Positions 52,671 to 61,145 of a DNA stretch of 64,000 nucleotides are shown here, piece after piece. The stretch's first letter is position 1, and each line of letters starts with the position of its first letter. The stretch lies in contig CABSEG010000006.1 of NCBI GenBank assembly GCA_902476645.1, positions 15,047 through 79,046 of the forward strand, read 5' to 3'. The notes below the pieces were generated by a model. That model made no database searches. It saw only the letters and a list, made by a program, of their open reading frames with translations, and was not told where the DNA came from. The position numbers were made by a program, and so were the translations under genes. Source of the DNA: an uncultured Lachnospiraceae bacterium (GTDB lineage Bacteria > Bacillota > Clostridia > Lachnospirales > Lachnospiraceae).

Positions 52671-53735
52671 ATGAAAAGAATTATTCTGACTGGCGGCGGA
52701 ACGGCCGGGCATGTCACTCCAAATATCGCACTTCTCCCAAAATTACGAGAATTAAACTATGATATTCACTATATTGGTTCCTACGACGGTATTGAGCGCA
52801 AACTCATTGAAGATATGGATATTCCATACTATGGCATTTCGTCGGGAAAACTGCGCAGATACTTTGACGTGAAAAATTTCAGTGATCCATTCCGCGTGAT
52901 AAAAGGGTACTCTCAGGCCCGCAGCCTGATGAAACAATTAAAGCCTGACGTGGTCTTCTCCAAGGGCGGATTCGTATCTGTTCCCGTAGTGCTGGCGGCC
53001 AAAAAGAAGAAGGTTCCCGTGATTATCCACGAGTCTGATATGACACCTGGTCTGGCCAATAAACTAGCGATTCCATCTGCTCAGAAAGTATGCTGCACCT
53101 TTCCGGAGACCTTAGGGCACCTGCCGGAGGGAAAAGCCGTTCTAACCGGCTCTCCCATTCGCAGGGAATTGCTGTTTGGAAATAAGCTAAACGCCCTAAA
53201 ATTCTGTAACTTCACCGCAAACAAACCCGTACTCCTGGTCATAGGAGGCAGCCAGGGCTCTGTGGTGGTTAATGATGCCATCCGCGGCGTACTTCCCGAG
53301 CTTTTAAAGTCTTTTCAGGTCATTCACCTCTGCGGCAAGGGAAAGCTAGACACTTCCCTTACGCACTTGGAAGGATATATTCAATTTGAATACATTAAAG
53401 AGGAGTTGGCGGATCTATTTGCACTGGCAGATGTGTGCGTCTCCCGGGCAGGGGCGAATGCCATCTGCGAACTTTTAGCGCTCAGAAAACCTAATCTTTT
53501 GATTCCTCTGTCCGCAGCCGCCAGCCGAGGAGATCAGATCCTGAATGCAGAATCTTTTGAAAATCAGGGCTTTAGCGAGGTTCTTACGGAAGACAATCTT
53601 GCGCCCACCATTCTGATTCCAACGATACGGAGGCTCTATGAAAACCGGAGTAAGTATATTGCGGCCATGGAAAAAAGTGAGCAGGGGGATGCCATCTCCA
53701 AAATAATCGGCCTAATCGAAGAGGCCTGCCATTAA
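52671..53735 (+). CDS. murG: undecaprenyl-PP-MurNAc-pentapeptide-UDPGlcNAc transferase
   Basis: 354 residues. The N-terminal GGGTAGHVTPNIALLPKL glycine-rich loop and FSKGGFVSVPVVLAAKKKKVP, HESDMTPGLANK, GGSQGSVVVNDAI and RAGANAICELLALRKPNLLIPL are the MurG family blocks. It adds GlcNAc to lipid I on the inner membrane face, giving lipid II. GGAGG lies eight bases before ATG 52671 (tacGGAGGcaatct). The gene is alone rather than in a dcw cluster, with its own terminator. The start region LTGGGTAGHVTPN and the GDQILNAESFENQGFS end are intact, so it looks functional. Confidence 0.95.
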   Translation: MKRIILTGGGTAGHVTPNIALLPKLRELNYDIHYIGSYDGIERKLIEDMDIPYYGISSGKLRRYFDVKNFSDPFRVIKGYSQARSLMKQLKPDVVFSKGGFVSVPVVLAAKKKKVPVIIHESDMTPGLANKLAIPSAQKVCCTFPETLGHLPEGKAVLTGSPIRRELLFGNKLNALKFCNFTANKPVLLVIGGSQGSVVVNDAIRGVLPELLKSFQVIHLCGKGKLDTSLTHLEGYIQFEYIKEELADLFALADVCVSRAGANAICELLALRKPNLLIPLSAAASRGDQILNAESFENQGFSEVLTEDNLAPTILIPTIRRLYENRSKYIAAMEKSEQGDAISKIIGLIEEACH

Positions 53736-53747
53736 AGGCAGACCTCT
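53720..53747 (+). terminator. terminator overlapping the end of murG
   Basis: AGAGGCCTGCC pairs with GGCAGACCTCT (one mismatch) around ATTAAA, which contains the murG stop codon, then a T-rich tail (CTTTCTTTTTT). Confidence 0.75.
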
Positions 53748-53760
53748 CTTTCTTTTTTCT

Positions 53761-54309
53761 CTAAGGGTGCTGTTTCTTATATTCCTGTCTCAACTCATCC
53801 AGATATTTGTAGACCAGATACTGTTTGGCCTCATAAAGTTCCATGCAGGTTTCCATAGGCTCCATACCCATGTGCTCTGCGATCTCTTCTTCGTTTAAAT
53901 TATAATGGGCCGCCAGATACACCATCTTGTACCAGTCCCTGTTCCGTTCCTTCAACTCTTCCAAGACAGACTTCTCGGTATGATTTCTGGCCATTTGCTC
54001 CAAAAGTCCCTGTATTTTCAGGTCACTTCTGGGCGCACTCTCTTTTCTTCCAAGTACTTCCTCCGGCTCTTTTAGGGTCCCGTCTTTCTTGTGGGTTCTT
54101 CTGTACTCTTTTACCTGACGTTCCGTAAACCAGACCAGCCAGGGACGCGTCAGATCATCTGAAAGTGTATTCATCCTCAGATAATATCCCTGGAACACCT
54201 TAAAACATATGTGCTGAGCAGCCTCCTTATTTTTACAGCCCACCAATAGTATACGCATAACCAGGTTTCCATACTTTTTATATACTCTGGAAAATTTCTC
54301 TTTTTTCAT
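53761..54309 (-). CDS. divergent sigma-70-like protein
   Basis: 182 residues. The N-terminal half aligns by eye with sigma region 2 (RVYKKYGNLVMRILLVGCKNKEAAQHICFKVF), but is degenerate, with hydrophobic VMRILLVGCKN where charged residues are usual. A C-terminal helix pair (WYKMVYLAAHYNLNEEEIAEHMGMEPMETCMELYEAKQYL) resembles region 4. I take it as an ECF-like sigma factor or a sigma-derived regulator. Its ATG overlaps the HIT gene's TGA as ATGA, so expression is coupled to that gene. No anti-sigma candidate adjoins it. Confidence 0.7.
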   Translation of the reverse strand: MKKEKFSRVYKKYGNLVMRILLVGCKNKEAAQHICFKVFQGYYLRMNTLSDDLTRPWLVWFTERQVKEYRRTHKKDGTLKEPEEVLGRKESAPRSDLKIQGLLEQMARNHTEKSVLEELKERNRDWYKMVYLAAHYNLNEEEIAEHMGMEPMETCMELYEAKQYLVYKYLDELRQEYKKQHP

Positions 54310-54737
54310 ACCTCGTATCCTGCCTGCCAGACACCCATCTTGTTCAGGATTTCTTCTCTTTCTTCCTGGGTCAGTGTACCTGGCTCCCAGCTTACTCCCA
54401 CATGATCCCCCTCATCTCTGGGTATCAAATGCATATGAAAATGAAACACGGTCTGTCCGGCGCAGGAACCATTATTCTGAACAATATTCATGCCCTGGCA
54501 CCCAAGATTTTTCATCATCTTCGCACACATCCTCTTTGCCAACACCATGGCTTTCCCTGCCAGTTCATCCGGCATCTCACAAATGTCCTTATAGTGCGAC
54601 TTTGGCAATATGAGAGCATGACCCTTGGAGGCTGGTCCCGCATCCAAAATCACTCTGAAGTCGTCATCTTCGTACAGCGTAGCCGATGGAATCTCACCAT
54701 TGGAAATTTTACAAAAAATACAATTATTCTCTGCCAT
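54306..54737 (-). CDS. HIT-family nucleotide hydrolase
   Basis: 143 residues from ATG 54737 (GAAGGAGGGAACATT just before it; the frame extends 16 codons further without support). CIFCKISNGEIPSATLYEDD is the HIT N-terminus with a possible zinc pair, and VFHFHMHLIPRDEGD carries the histidine triad. Such proteins hydrolyse purine nucleotide phosphoramidates or dinucleotides in the cytosol. It is the first gene of a two-gene unit with the sigma-like gene. Confidence 0.93.
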   Translation of the reverse strand: MAENNCIFCKISNGEIPSATLYEDDDFRVILDAGPASKGHALILPKSHYKDICEMPDELAGKAMVLAKRMCAKMMKNLGCQGMNIVQNNGSCAGQTVFHFHMHLIPRDEGDHVGVSWEPGTLTQEEREEILNKMGVWQAGYEV

Positions 54738-54908
54738 AATGTTCCCTCCTTCGCTTTGTTTCAATCTGTGACTATGCAAAAGCACTATGTTTTATTACAA
54801 TAGTAATGCTAATGTAAATTTTTGTCAACATTTTATATTTGCTATTTTCATTTTTCAGTGTTAGACTAAGAGACATAGTTAGACAAACTTTTGGTTTGAG
54901 GTATGAAT

Positions 54909-55646
54909 ATGAGACAAATGGACAATGCATCAAAGTTCAGGCGGTTAGAACTGGCCTGCCAATCTCTGCGCAGGGAGATTAAGGATATGGAGACTTCCCA
55001 CAGGTTTGCAGTCTCAAGGATTTCTCATGAAATCCGCAATCCCGTCACTCTTATTTATAGTTCTCTGCAAATTATCGAGAAAGAACATCCGGAGGTGCAA
55101 ACCTTTTCTCTCTGGAAAGAAACCATGGCAGATATGGAATATCTGCGTCACCTTCTGGACGAACTCTCCTCATACAATAATGGAGATGCCCTGCACAAAG
55201 AGCCTATTCCCACATACGAATGGCTGGAACAGATTGTCTCCTCTTTCTCTGAGGTCATCAACGCCTCCGGGGAGATTTCCTTTTCCCACTACATAGAGAC
55301 TCCCCTTCCCTCTATCTGGGGAGATCCAATCAAGCTTAAGCAAGCCCTCTTGAATCTGCTTCGGAATGCCCAAGAAGCACTTTCACCCGGAGGGGATATC
55401 TGTCTGACTGCCACGCTGGAGCAGAACCATCTTTGTATTGAAATCCGGGACACTGGATGTGGTATTCCCGAGGAGTACATGGCAACACTCTTCGAACCTT
55501 TCATCACCCATAAGGAAAGCGGAACCGGTCTTGGTTTGGCAATCACAAAGCGAATCATCGAAACCCATCATGGAACGATTACATGCACATCTATCCCACA
55601 AGAAGGAACCGTTTTTACCGTCCGGTTGCCCATTTCTTCCAGTTAA
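54909..55646 (+). CDS. soluble orphan sensor histidine kinase
   Basis: 245 residues from ATG 54909 (GAGG seven bases upstream; another ATG six bases earlier is too close). No membrane helix or sensor domain: about 35 N-terminal residues of coiled coil lead straight to the HisKA box (SRISHEIRNPVTLIYSSLQI, phosphorylated H40). The HATPase domain has the N box LKQALLNLLRNAQEAL, G1 IEIRDTGCGIP, F box FEPFITHKE and G2 SGTGLGLAI. No response regulator adjoins it. Soluble kinases of this shape in Clostridia can feed Spo0A, which is a guess here. Its 3' end overlaps the convergent rhomboid gene by 32 bases. Confidence 0.9.
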   Translation: MRQMDNASKFRRLELACQSLRREIKDMETSHRFAVSRISHEIRNPVTLIYSSLQIIEKEHPEVQTFSLWKETMADMEYLRHLLDELSSYNNGDALHKEPIPTYEWLEQIVSSFSEVINASGEISFSHYIETPLPSIWGDPIKLKQALLNLLRNAQEALSPGGDICLTATLEQNHLCIEIRDTGCGIPEEYMATLFEPFITHKESGTGLGLAITKRIIETHHGTITCTSIPQEGTVFTVRLPISSS

Positions 55647-56244
55647 ACAAAGCAGCCCCTAAGAGCAGGCCGCTTACCAATCCGCCGATATGCGCCCAGT
55701 TGTCGACTCCCATGCTGGTAAAGCCCTGAAACAAGGTCAATGCGGCCATCAAAAGAAGCCTCCTGCCGCTTAGCTGTTTTAGCCTTCCTCTATGGATTGC
55801 CACTACAAACAGAAGCGCCCCGATTACGGCGAAAATGGCGCCGGACGCTCCCGCAGAAACCGCATAATCCTGTACCCGGTAAGAATGCCAGGCCGAAACC
55901 ACATTTCCCGCCACCCCTCCGACCAGATAAATGATCAGGTAGCGGAGTTTTCCCACCTCTTTCTCCAGCATATCTCCCAAAAACAGAAGCACCAACATGT
56001 TATTAAAAAGATGCTCGATCCCAAAATGCAAAAACATACTGGTAAAGAGCCTGTAATACTCCCCATACTCCATAACCCAGGGCAGATAAAAAGCTCCATG
56101 TTCTGCCATAAACTGTGCATTCTGAGTGTTACCCAGAACTTCCAAAACCAAAAAAACGCACAGATTCATCGCCACGATAACCAGATTCACTTTGGACCTG
56201 GATTTCAAAAACCAGTAAATCTCTCTCATTGCCCCTTCCGGCAT
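55615..56244 (-). CDS. rhomboid intramembrane serine protease
   Basis: 209 residues from ATG 56244 (GAGGTG upstream) or slightly shorter from a later ATG at 56229 (GGAAGGGG). About six or seven membrane helices. The first loop carries YYRLFTSMFLHFGIEHLFNNM; the catalytic serine is in AGASGAIFAVIGALLF and the histidine in DNWAHIGGLVSGLLLGA. It cleaves membrane proteins within the bilayer; substrates are unknown. It is 33 bases downstream of the FHA gene in the same direction, so it may belong to the pilus operon, a possible clue to a membrane substrate. Confidence 0.92.
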   Translation of the reverse strand: MPEGAMREIYWFLKSRSKVNLVIVAMNLCVFLVLEVLGNTQNAQFMAEHGAFYLPWVMEYGEYYRLFTSMFLHFGIEHLFNNMLVLLFLGDMLEKEVGKLRYLIIYLVGGVAGNVVSAWHSYRVQDYAVSAGASGAIFAVIGALLFVVAIHRGRLKQLSGRRLLLMAALTLFQGFTSMGVDNWAHIGGLVSGLLLGAALFNWKKWATGR

Positions 56245-56277
56245 GGTCACCTCACCGTGCCGCCTTTCTTTTCGCAC

Positions 56278-57600
56278 CTATGTTATTGTTTCATTATAAT
56301 GAATTTCCCCCTCCTGCGCAAGCTGCTCCCGAAAAAAATATACTGCATTGCCAAATCGAATCCGATCCTGATCCTGAAGCTTTCGGCTCTCCTCCGCTTC
56401 TAACCGTATGCCGTTGACAAATGTGCCGTTTCTGGAGTTTAAGTCCATCAGATAGTACCCATCTCCCTCCTGCTCTATCTTGGCATGTATTCTACTTACT
56501 TCGGGTTCCTCAAGGATCAGATCTGCACGCCCTTTCAGTTTTCCGATTATATGGTGCCTCTCCGTCAATACAAACGGTTCCTTTTCTCCGTCTGCCCGGA
56601 CCAGTGCCGCCTCTTTTGGACAGATATCCCCGAAAGAAAGTACCTTAGTCTCCCCTATATTCTCTCCCGGTTGTTCCGGTAAAACTTCCTCTTCCTGCCA
56701 TATGGCAAGTTTTACCTCTTTTGGGGCCTTTATCGGAAAGTATCTCTTCTTTTCGCCCCCATTCTTTCTTTTTTGCTCTCCTTGCCTCTCTTCCCACATC
56801 TGCTTTAACAGAATACCAAAAAACCCCAGCATTAAAAATAAAATGCCCCCCACCTGTGTCCAGCCAAGCCCCAGCATCCAAAGAATTGTGCCAATGCCCA
56901 AAATAGAGCCGCCCCCCACAGCCCCCGTCAACAGAAGCCTGTTTGTTTGCCGAGATATCCTTGTATCATCAGATATGTCTGAGCACGTTTGCTTTTTTTC
57001 CTCTTCCCTGAGATGTAACTCTGGCTTTTCCGGAACATACGCTTCTCTTTTTTCCTCCCTTTTGGGACAGGAACTTCGCAAGATTTCATCCAGACTGTAA
57101 TTTTCCCTCTCTGTCATGCTGAATATTTCATACCCCCAGAGCACAGCCTCCCCGTCACTGTGATCCAAATTCTTTAATATATATTCGGCCAGCGCCGAAA
57201 ATCCTTGGGCAACGGTCCCTTCTGAAAACGGCAGTACACACAAAAACACTTCTCTCCTATCCGGGCTCAAATAAATATATTCAGGAGCCAGCAGCAGATC
57301 CTTTCTGTCCAGCAAGTAGTTCTTTGCTTGTTCCACTCCTTTCCTAATCCCCTCTAATAGTCTTTCGATATCTGCTCTGCCCATCTTCTCCCCGTCAAAG
57401 GCCCTCACCAGGGACTGTCTGGATGTGATCTCGTAGTAAAAAAATGCTGTCCCATTGATCATTCTCATACTACATGTCAAAAGACCGGAAATATTATTTT
57501 CCAACAGCACCCGAATGGGATACTCGCTGCCAGATACCGGTTCAAGTGACTGCAGAACCAAATAGGTATGGTCTCCGTCTCTTTTATAAGATGGTTCCAC
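56278..57600 (-). CDS. DUF6382 and FHA-domain membrane protein
   Basis: 440 residues. GTG start at 57600, set by AAGGAGG eight bases upstream. The N-terminal ~180 residues match DUF6382 (LLENNISGLLTCSMRMINGT, FFYYEITSRQSLVRAF). Two close membrane helices (about 225-265, LLLTGAVGGGSILGIGTILW, VGGILFLMLGFFGILL) follow. The C-terminus is an FHA phosphothreonine-binding domain (HIIGKLKGRADLILEEPEVS and RIHAKIEQEGDGYYLMDLNS, then RNGTFVNG). It probably recognises a phosphorylated partner at the membrane and serves the pilus machinery next to it. It begins three bases after the TadE-like gene. Confidence 0.88.
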   Translation of the reverse strand: MEPSYKRDGDHTYLVLQSLEPVSGSEYPIRVLLENNISGLLTCSMRMINGTAFFYYEITSRQSLVRAFDGEKMGRADIERLLEGIRKGVEQAKNYLLDRKDLLLAPEYIYLSPDRREVFLCVLPFSEGTVAQGFSALAEYILKNLDHSDGEAVLWGYEIFSMTERENYSLDEILRSSCPKREEKREAYVPEKPELHLREEEKKQTCSDISDDTRISRQTNRLLLTGAVGGGSILGIGTILWMLGLGWTQVGGILFLMLGFFGILLKQMWEERQGEQKRKNGGEKKRYFPIKAPKEVKLAIWQEEEVLPEQPGENIGETKVLSFGDICPKEAALVRADGEKEPFVLTERHHIIGKLKGRADLILEEPEVSRIHAKIEQEGDGYYLMDLNSRNGTFVNGIRLEAEESRKLQDQDRIRFGNAVYFFREQLAQEGEIHYNETIT

Positions 57601-57603
57601 CTG

Positions 57604-58044
57604 TCATTCCTCCTTCCACTTCTTCATCTTATGCAGCCTGATGACAATCCTGGAGGCGTCCCGCTTATTTAAGGAAACCTGTGCCTCTATTGGAAGCTCC
57701 CCTCTGCCAAACAGTCCAAAAACCATCCCTGGTATTTTCATTGCTCCTTTCAGCTTAACCAAAATCTGTTCCCCATCTGCCTCTATTTCTGCGCGGATTT
57801 GTCCAGACTGTAAGGGATACTCTGAAAGAATCTCCTCCTTTCTCTCCTCCATAAGAGCTAATGCCTCCTCCTGCCTGTCCTGCAGCATTCCTATCGCTGC
57901 GAGTTCTTGCGCCGCCCCTCTCAGAAAACACTGATTATGCAGATAAAATCCCAGATAGAGGATGCCCACAAGAAGGGAAATCAGGATAACCATCAACAGG
58001 GACGCCTCCACCGTATAACTTCCTTTTTCCCAATTCATCTTCAT
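57604..58044 (-). CDS. TadE-like minor pseudopilin
   Basis: 146 residues from ATG 58044 (GGAGGGG seven bases upstream). The frame runs much further back inside the peptidase gene, but the ATGA overlap and ribosome site set this start. The N-terminus KGSYTVEASLLMVILISLLVGILY is the hallmark: a glutamate at the +5-like position, then one membrane helix, as in TadE/TadF pseudopilins that prepilin peptidase may process. The rest is a small periplasm-side beta domain. It overlaps the peptidase gene by four bases. Confidence 0.85.
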   Translation of the reverse strand: MKMNWEKGSYTVEASLLMVILISLLVGILYLGFYLHNQCFLRGAAQELAAIGMLQDRQEEALALMEERKEEILSEYPLQSGQIRAEIEADGEQILVKLKGAMKIPGMVFGLFGRGELPIEAQVSLNKRDASRIVIRLHKMKKWKEE

Positions 58045-58472
58045 GGTCCGCCCCTCCATCCGATCCAGGTCAACACCATATGAGCGAGGAACAAAAATGG
58101 GACAAAAGGAAGTCTTGTTTTTCTTCCTGCTTTTCTGGTCATCAGCAGGATTGCCGAAACTATTGCCGCAAAAAACAGTCCTCCCAGCAATAATTCCACA
58201 TTTTCCCAAAGTCCCAGATAACTTCCTGTCACTGCTACCGCAATGCCATCTCCATATCCCAACGCTTCCCGGGTCACTTTACTGATTCCAAGCAGGCAAA
58301 TTCCCACCAAAATTCCACCTGCTAAGATTATCCACGAAAAAGCCTGGGAAAAGGTCCAGGCTAAAATTCCAATTCCCATAAAAAACAGGCTGAATTTCCA
58401 TGATATGATTTGTGTTTTCCAGTCCATAAATCCAGCCAATGCCAGATAAACTCCAACAATAACTCTCAGCAC
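58041..58472 (-). CDS. A24-family prepilin peptidase (CpaA/TadV-like)
   Basis: 143 residues with about five membrane helices. The two aspartates of the A24 aspartyl peptidases are the D in AGFMDWKTQIISW and the D in ALGYGDGIAVAV (GxGD motif). It lacks the N-methylation domain of long PilD forms, as in Tad systems. It cleaves the leader of Flp-type pilins and TadE-like proteins at the inner membrane face. GTG start at 58472 with GGAGGG seven bases upstream. Its stop overlaps the TadE-like gene start. Confidence 0.9.
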   Translation of the reverse strand: MLRVIVGVYLALAGFMDWKTQIISWKFSLFFMGIGILAWTFSQAFSWIILAGGILVGICLLGISKVTREALGYGDGIAVAVTGSYLGLWENVELLLGGLFFAAIVSAILLMTRKAGRKTRLPFVPFLFLAHMVLTWIGWRGGP

Positions 58473-58475
58473 CTT

Positions 58476-59393
58476 TTACCCTCCGCACCTATTGCACGCC
58501 TTCCACCCCTTAAGCTCAGATAGGGGAATCTCCATCACGCCTCTTTTTAATCCCCGGCAGGAAATCGTACTGTGGTATCTGTCTCCAGTGTCCGTTATGT
58601 ATACCATATCCCCATATTTTCCATTGCAGACCTCGCAGGGATGGTACCTCCCTCCATCTTGATTGCGTAGATTCTGAACTTCCTGCAGCGCCACTCTCTT
58701 AACTGAGAGACGGATATGACTACACTGCGCATCCAGATGATACACAGTTCCCGTTGTGGTCACGTAAACCTTTCTTTCCTGATCTGGCAACGCTTCACCC
58801 TTTGCCGACGACGTTCTTCCAGTCCAAGCCCTGACATTTGCCTTTACACTTACAGGTATTTTAATAAAGTCCGAAGAACCTAGCGGAAACTGTAAATGAT
58901 AGGAGGTCTGAATCTGAATCATATTCTGATCCACCAAAGAGGACCCAAGAAAAGAAAGACCTCCCGCTCCTCCTTTCATGACAGACACCCCAACTCCATC
59001 CTCACCCAGTCTTTCCAAAACTTTCGTCCTCCCATAGACGCTCAAAGCCCCTGCTCCCAATACCTGATCTGTGGCATTTTTCCCTTCTTCCAGTAAGGCT
59101 GCATGCAAAGCCATCTCCTCAGCCGTTTCCCAGATTCCCGTATAGACACACAGTTCCGTTCGTATGCCATGCATTACATAAAAGACAGACAAGATACAGC
59201 ATAAAAATACAGGCATAATACAGGCCGCCTCCACGGTTAGGCTTCCCTTTAACCATTGGAAGGAAGATAAGGACACCTCTGAAAGACTGCATAAAAAATG
59301 CTTTCGAAGAGCGAACCTATTTTCTGGGAGAGAGCGCATGTCCTTTCTTCGTATTCTTTTTTTTCTTCTATTGCGTAAATCTTTCAGGGGCAT
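58476..59393 (-). CDS. TadE-like protein with two C-terminal Cys modules
   Basis: 305 residues. A basic 45-residue cytosolic head leads to WLKGSLTVEAACIMPVFLCCILSVFYVMHG, the TadE-type glutamate and membrane helix. The extracellular body ends in two tandem ~35-residue modules of the pattern YHxxxxC, then about 27-31 residues, then CxxC: VYHLDAQCSHIRLSVKR to HPCEVC, and RYHSTISCRGLKRGVMEI to KACNRC. These may bind metal or form disulfides. AGGAGG lies before the ATG. It lies three bases before the peptidase start. The role as a minor pilin is inferred from the operon. Confidence 0.82.
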   Translation of the reverse strand: MPLKDLRNRRKKRIRRKDMRSLPENRFALRKHFLCSLSEVSLSSFQWLKGSLTVEAACIMPVFLCCILSVFYVMHGIRTELCVYTGIWETAEEMALHAALLEEGKNATDQVLGAGALSVYGRTKVLERLGEDGVGVSVMKGGAGGLSFLGSSLVDQNMIQIQTSYHLQFPLGSSDFIKIPVSVKANVRAWTGRTSSAKGEALPDQERKVYVTTTGTVYHLDAQCSHIRLSVKRVALQEVQNLRNQDGGRYHPCEVCNGKYGDMVYITDTGDRYHSTISCRGLKRGVMEIPLSELKGWKACNRCGG

Positions 59394-59451
59394 CCTTACC
59401 CTCCTTCCTATTCTGCCACAGGGACCTTCACAATCATCTCAAATCCCGCAT

Positions 59452-60930
59452 TCAATATCCAAAGGTTCCTCTTACTTCCACCGTTAGATTCTGCCTTCCT
59501 GTTCCTAGGAATGCGGCAGCTATTCTTAGAAACATGGGGCGTATTTCCCATAATGTACTCAGTTCTAATCTCACAATTGCGTCATCCGCCTGAAAATTTT
59601 GACAAGCCTGTACTTCCTGCATTCTGCACTCTAACAAATCTATGGCTCTCATGGCATATACATCCCGATCTCCAACTGCAAGCAGCATCCACATATACTC
59701 TTCATAGGAATGCCCTTCTCCTCCTCCCTCATCACATTCCTTTAAGATCTGAGTCAGATTTCCCAGTTGATCCAGAGATAATTTCCACTGACTTGCTGTT
59801 TTTATCATAGGTACCTTTCCTCCTGCCAAAAGTGTTCTCACCTCCAGCAGACTTTCCCCATAAGCCCATGCCAGCAACAGTGCCGCACACACCGCAGTTC
59901 TTAGTGCCGGTATAGGTGCCGCCCCACAAAGGGCCGTCGCTAGTAATAGGGCCTGCTGTCTCATCTGGGCATCGGATGCCACACAGAGAAAATTGACTCC
60001 TTCCCGCATAAGCAACAGACGATGCACAACGCTTTTTAAGTTATCCACATCGCTTCGCTTTCCCGCTACCAAATATTCCAACTCATAGTCCAGTATCCCT
60101 CCCTCCCGAATCTGACCATAACAGCTAAAGTGGTTTTTTAAATACTGGTTAAATAGCAACTTCTCTGTCGCCCCTCCAGTCTCTCTGCGATCTCTAAGCG
60201 AGCCTGCTCTTAGATTACGATCAGATACCAATTCTTTCTCCCTTGTTTGTTTAGAAGAAAGTCTTTCTGGCTCTCTCACAACGAGACTTAAAATCCCCAT
60301 CTTTTTTATCTGTCGTATCACATCCAGAGGATTTTTTTCGGACTCCTGTTTGGCTGGGATCTCCTTCTCTCCCTGTGTATGGTGTCCTGCATCCTCCTGT
60401 TCCTGGGTCATCTGCTGAATCTGTCTTTCCAAGGAAGCGCTTCCTTCCTCAAGTGACTCCCCCGCTTCCTCCTGCCTCACGGCTTCCCTGGAATCTTCTA
60501 AAACCTGGTTGAGCGTATCTATAGCGAACGTCTCCTTTTGGTATTCTACAGCCTGCCTTTCAAATACCTTTCCTTTTTCGTCCGTAGCAAGGGTATAACC
60601 CTGAATCTCACATTTCTTTATTGTCAGAGGAAGCAGTGTAGTCTGTCCTTTTGTATTCTGGCTTATATAACTCTGTATCTTTTTTTCCAACATGGAAATG
60701 GAAAATTCCTTTCCTGCACAAGCTCCGTCTAAAAATAGTATGTCATAGTCCAAAAGTGCCTGTTTCTCATATTCTCCAAAAACAGAAAACAGTCCCATTC
60801 TGGTGATCATCTCTGCCTTGGCCCTACAGGCCTGTACTCTGACGGATTCCACAAGTGTACAGCCCAGGCTCAAAAACAGTACACTGATCAGACTCAAAAA
60901 AACGGTAATACTGCCTTGTTCCTTTTTCAT
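59452..60930 (-). CDS. DUF5702-domain pilus-locus protein
   Basis: 492 residues. N-terminus KKEQGSITVFLSLISVLFLSLGCTLVESVRVQACRAKAEM is the DUF5702/TadG-like hallmark: one membrane helix then a large extracellular helical and beta domain. The middle (about 140-240) is Glu/Gln-rich and of low complexity. The family is always found in Tad-like operons of Clostridia; its role is unknown, perhaps an anchor at the cell surface. GGGGG lies nine bases before the ATG, 15 bases after the Flp1 pilin stop. Confidence 0.85.
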   Translation of the reverse strand: MKKEQGSITVFLSLISVLFLSLGCTLVESVRVQACRAKAEMITRMGLFSVFGEYEKQALLDYDILFLDGACAGKEFSISMLEKKIQSYISQNTKGQTTLLPLTIKKCEIQGYTLATDEKGKVFERQAVEYQKETFAIDTLNQVLEDSREAVRQEEAGESLEEGSASLERQIQQMTQEQEDAGHHTQGEKEIPAKQESEKNPLDVIRQIKKMGILSLVVREPERLSSKQTREKELVSDRNLRAGSLRDRRETGGATEKLLFNQYLKNHFSCYGQIREGGILDYELEYLVAGKRSDVDNLKSVVHRLLLMREGVNFLCVASDAQMRQQALLLATALCGAAPIPALRTAVCAALLLAWAYGESLLEVRTLLAGGKVPMIKTASQWKLSLDQLGNLTQILKECDEGGGEGHSYEEYMWMLLAVGDRDVYAMRAIDLLECRMQEVQACQNFQADDAIVRLELSTLWEIRPMFLRIAAAFLGTGRQNLTVEVRGTFGY

Positions 60931-60945
60931 ACACGATATCCCCCA

Positions 60946-61113
60946 TCAGATACTGTTACTCTGGCTGGTGATTTTCCTAAAAATCGTATTTACCAGGTTG
61001 GTCAGCTGTTGTTTGAAAATAATGACAAGCCCGATCAACACCACTAAAATTAAAATGACTTCCACCACGCCGATTCCTTCCTCATTCAGCAAAAATTCTT
61101 TTATATGATTCAT
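60946..61113 (-). CDS. Flp1-family type IVb pilin
   Basis: Only 55 residues, encoded between the DUF5702 and TadC-like genes. AAGGAGG lies eight bases before ATG 61113. Sequence: MNHIKEFLLNEEGIGVVEVI, then LILVVLIGLVIIFK and a polar tail ending SQSNSI. The E-E-G-I-G-V-V-E-V start of the hydrophobic helix fits the pilin leader, cut by the A24 peptidase in the same operon after the glycine, with E at +5. It matches the Flp1-like pilins of Clostridia, the major subunit of Tad-type pili. Too short for most automatic gene finders. Confidence 0.85.
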   Translation of the reverse strand: MNHIKEFLLNEEGIGVVEVILILVVLIGLVIIFKQQLTNLVNTIFRKITSQSNSI

Positions 61114-61145
61114 TCTTTTTCACCTCCTTTGATGATTCCTGCCTA

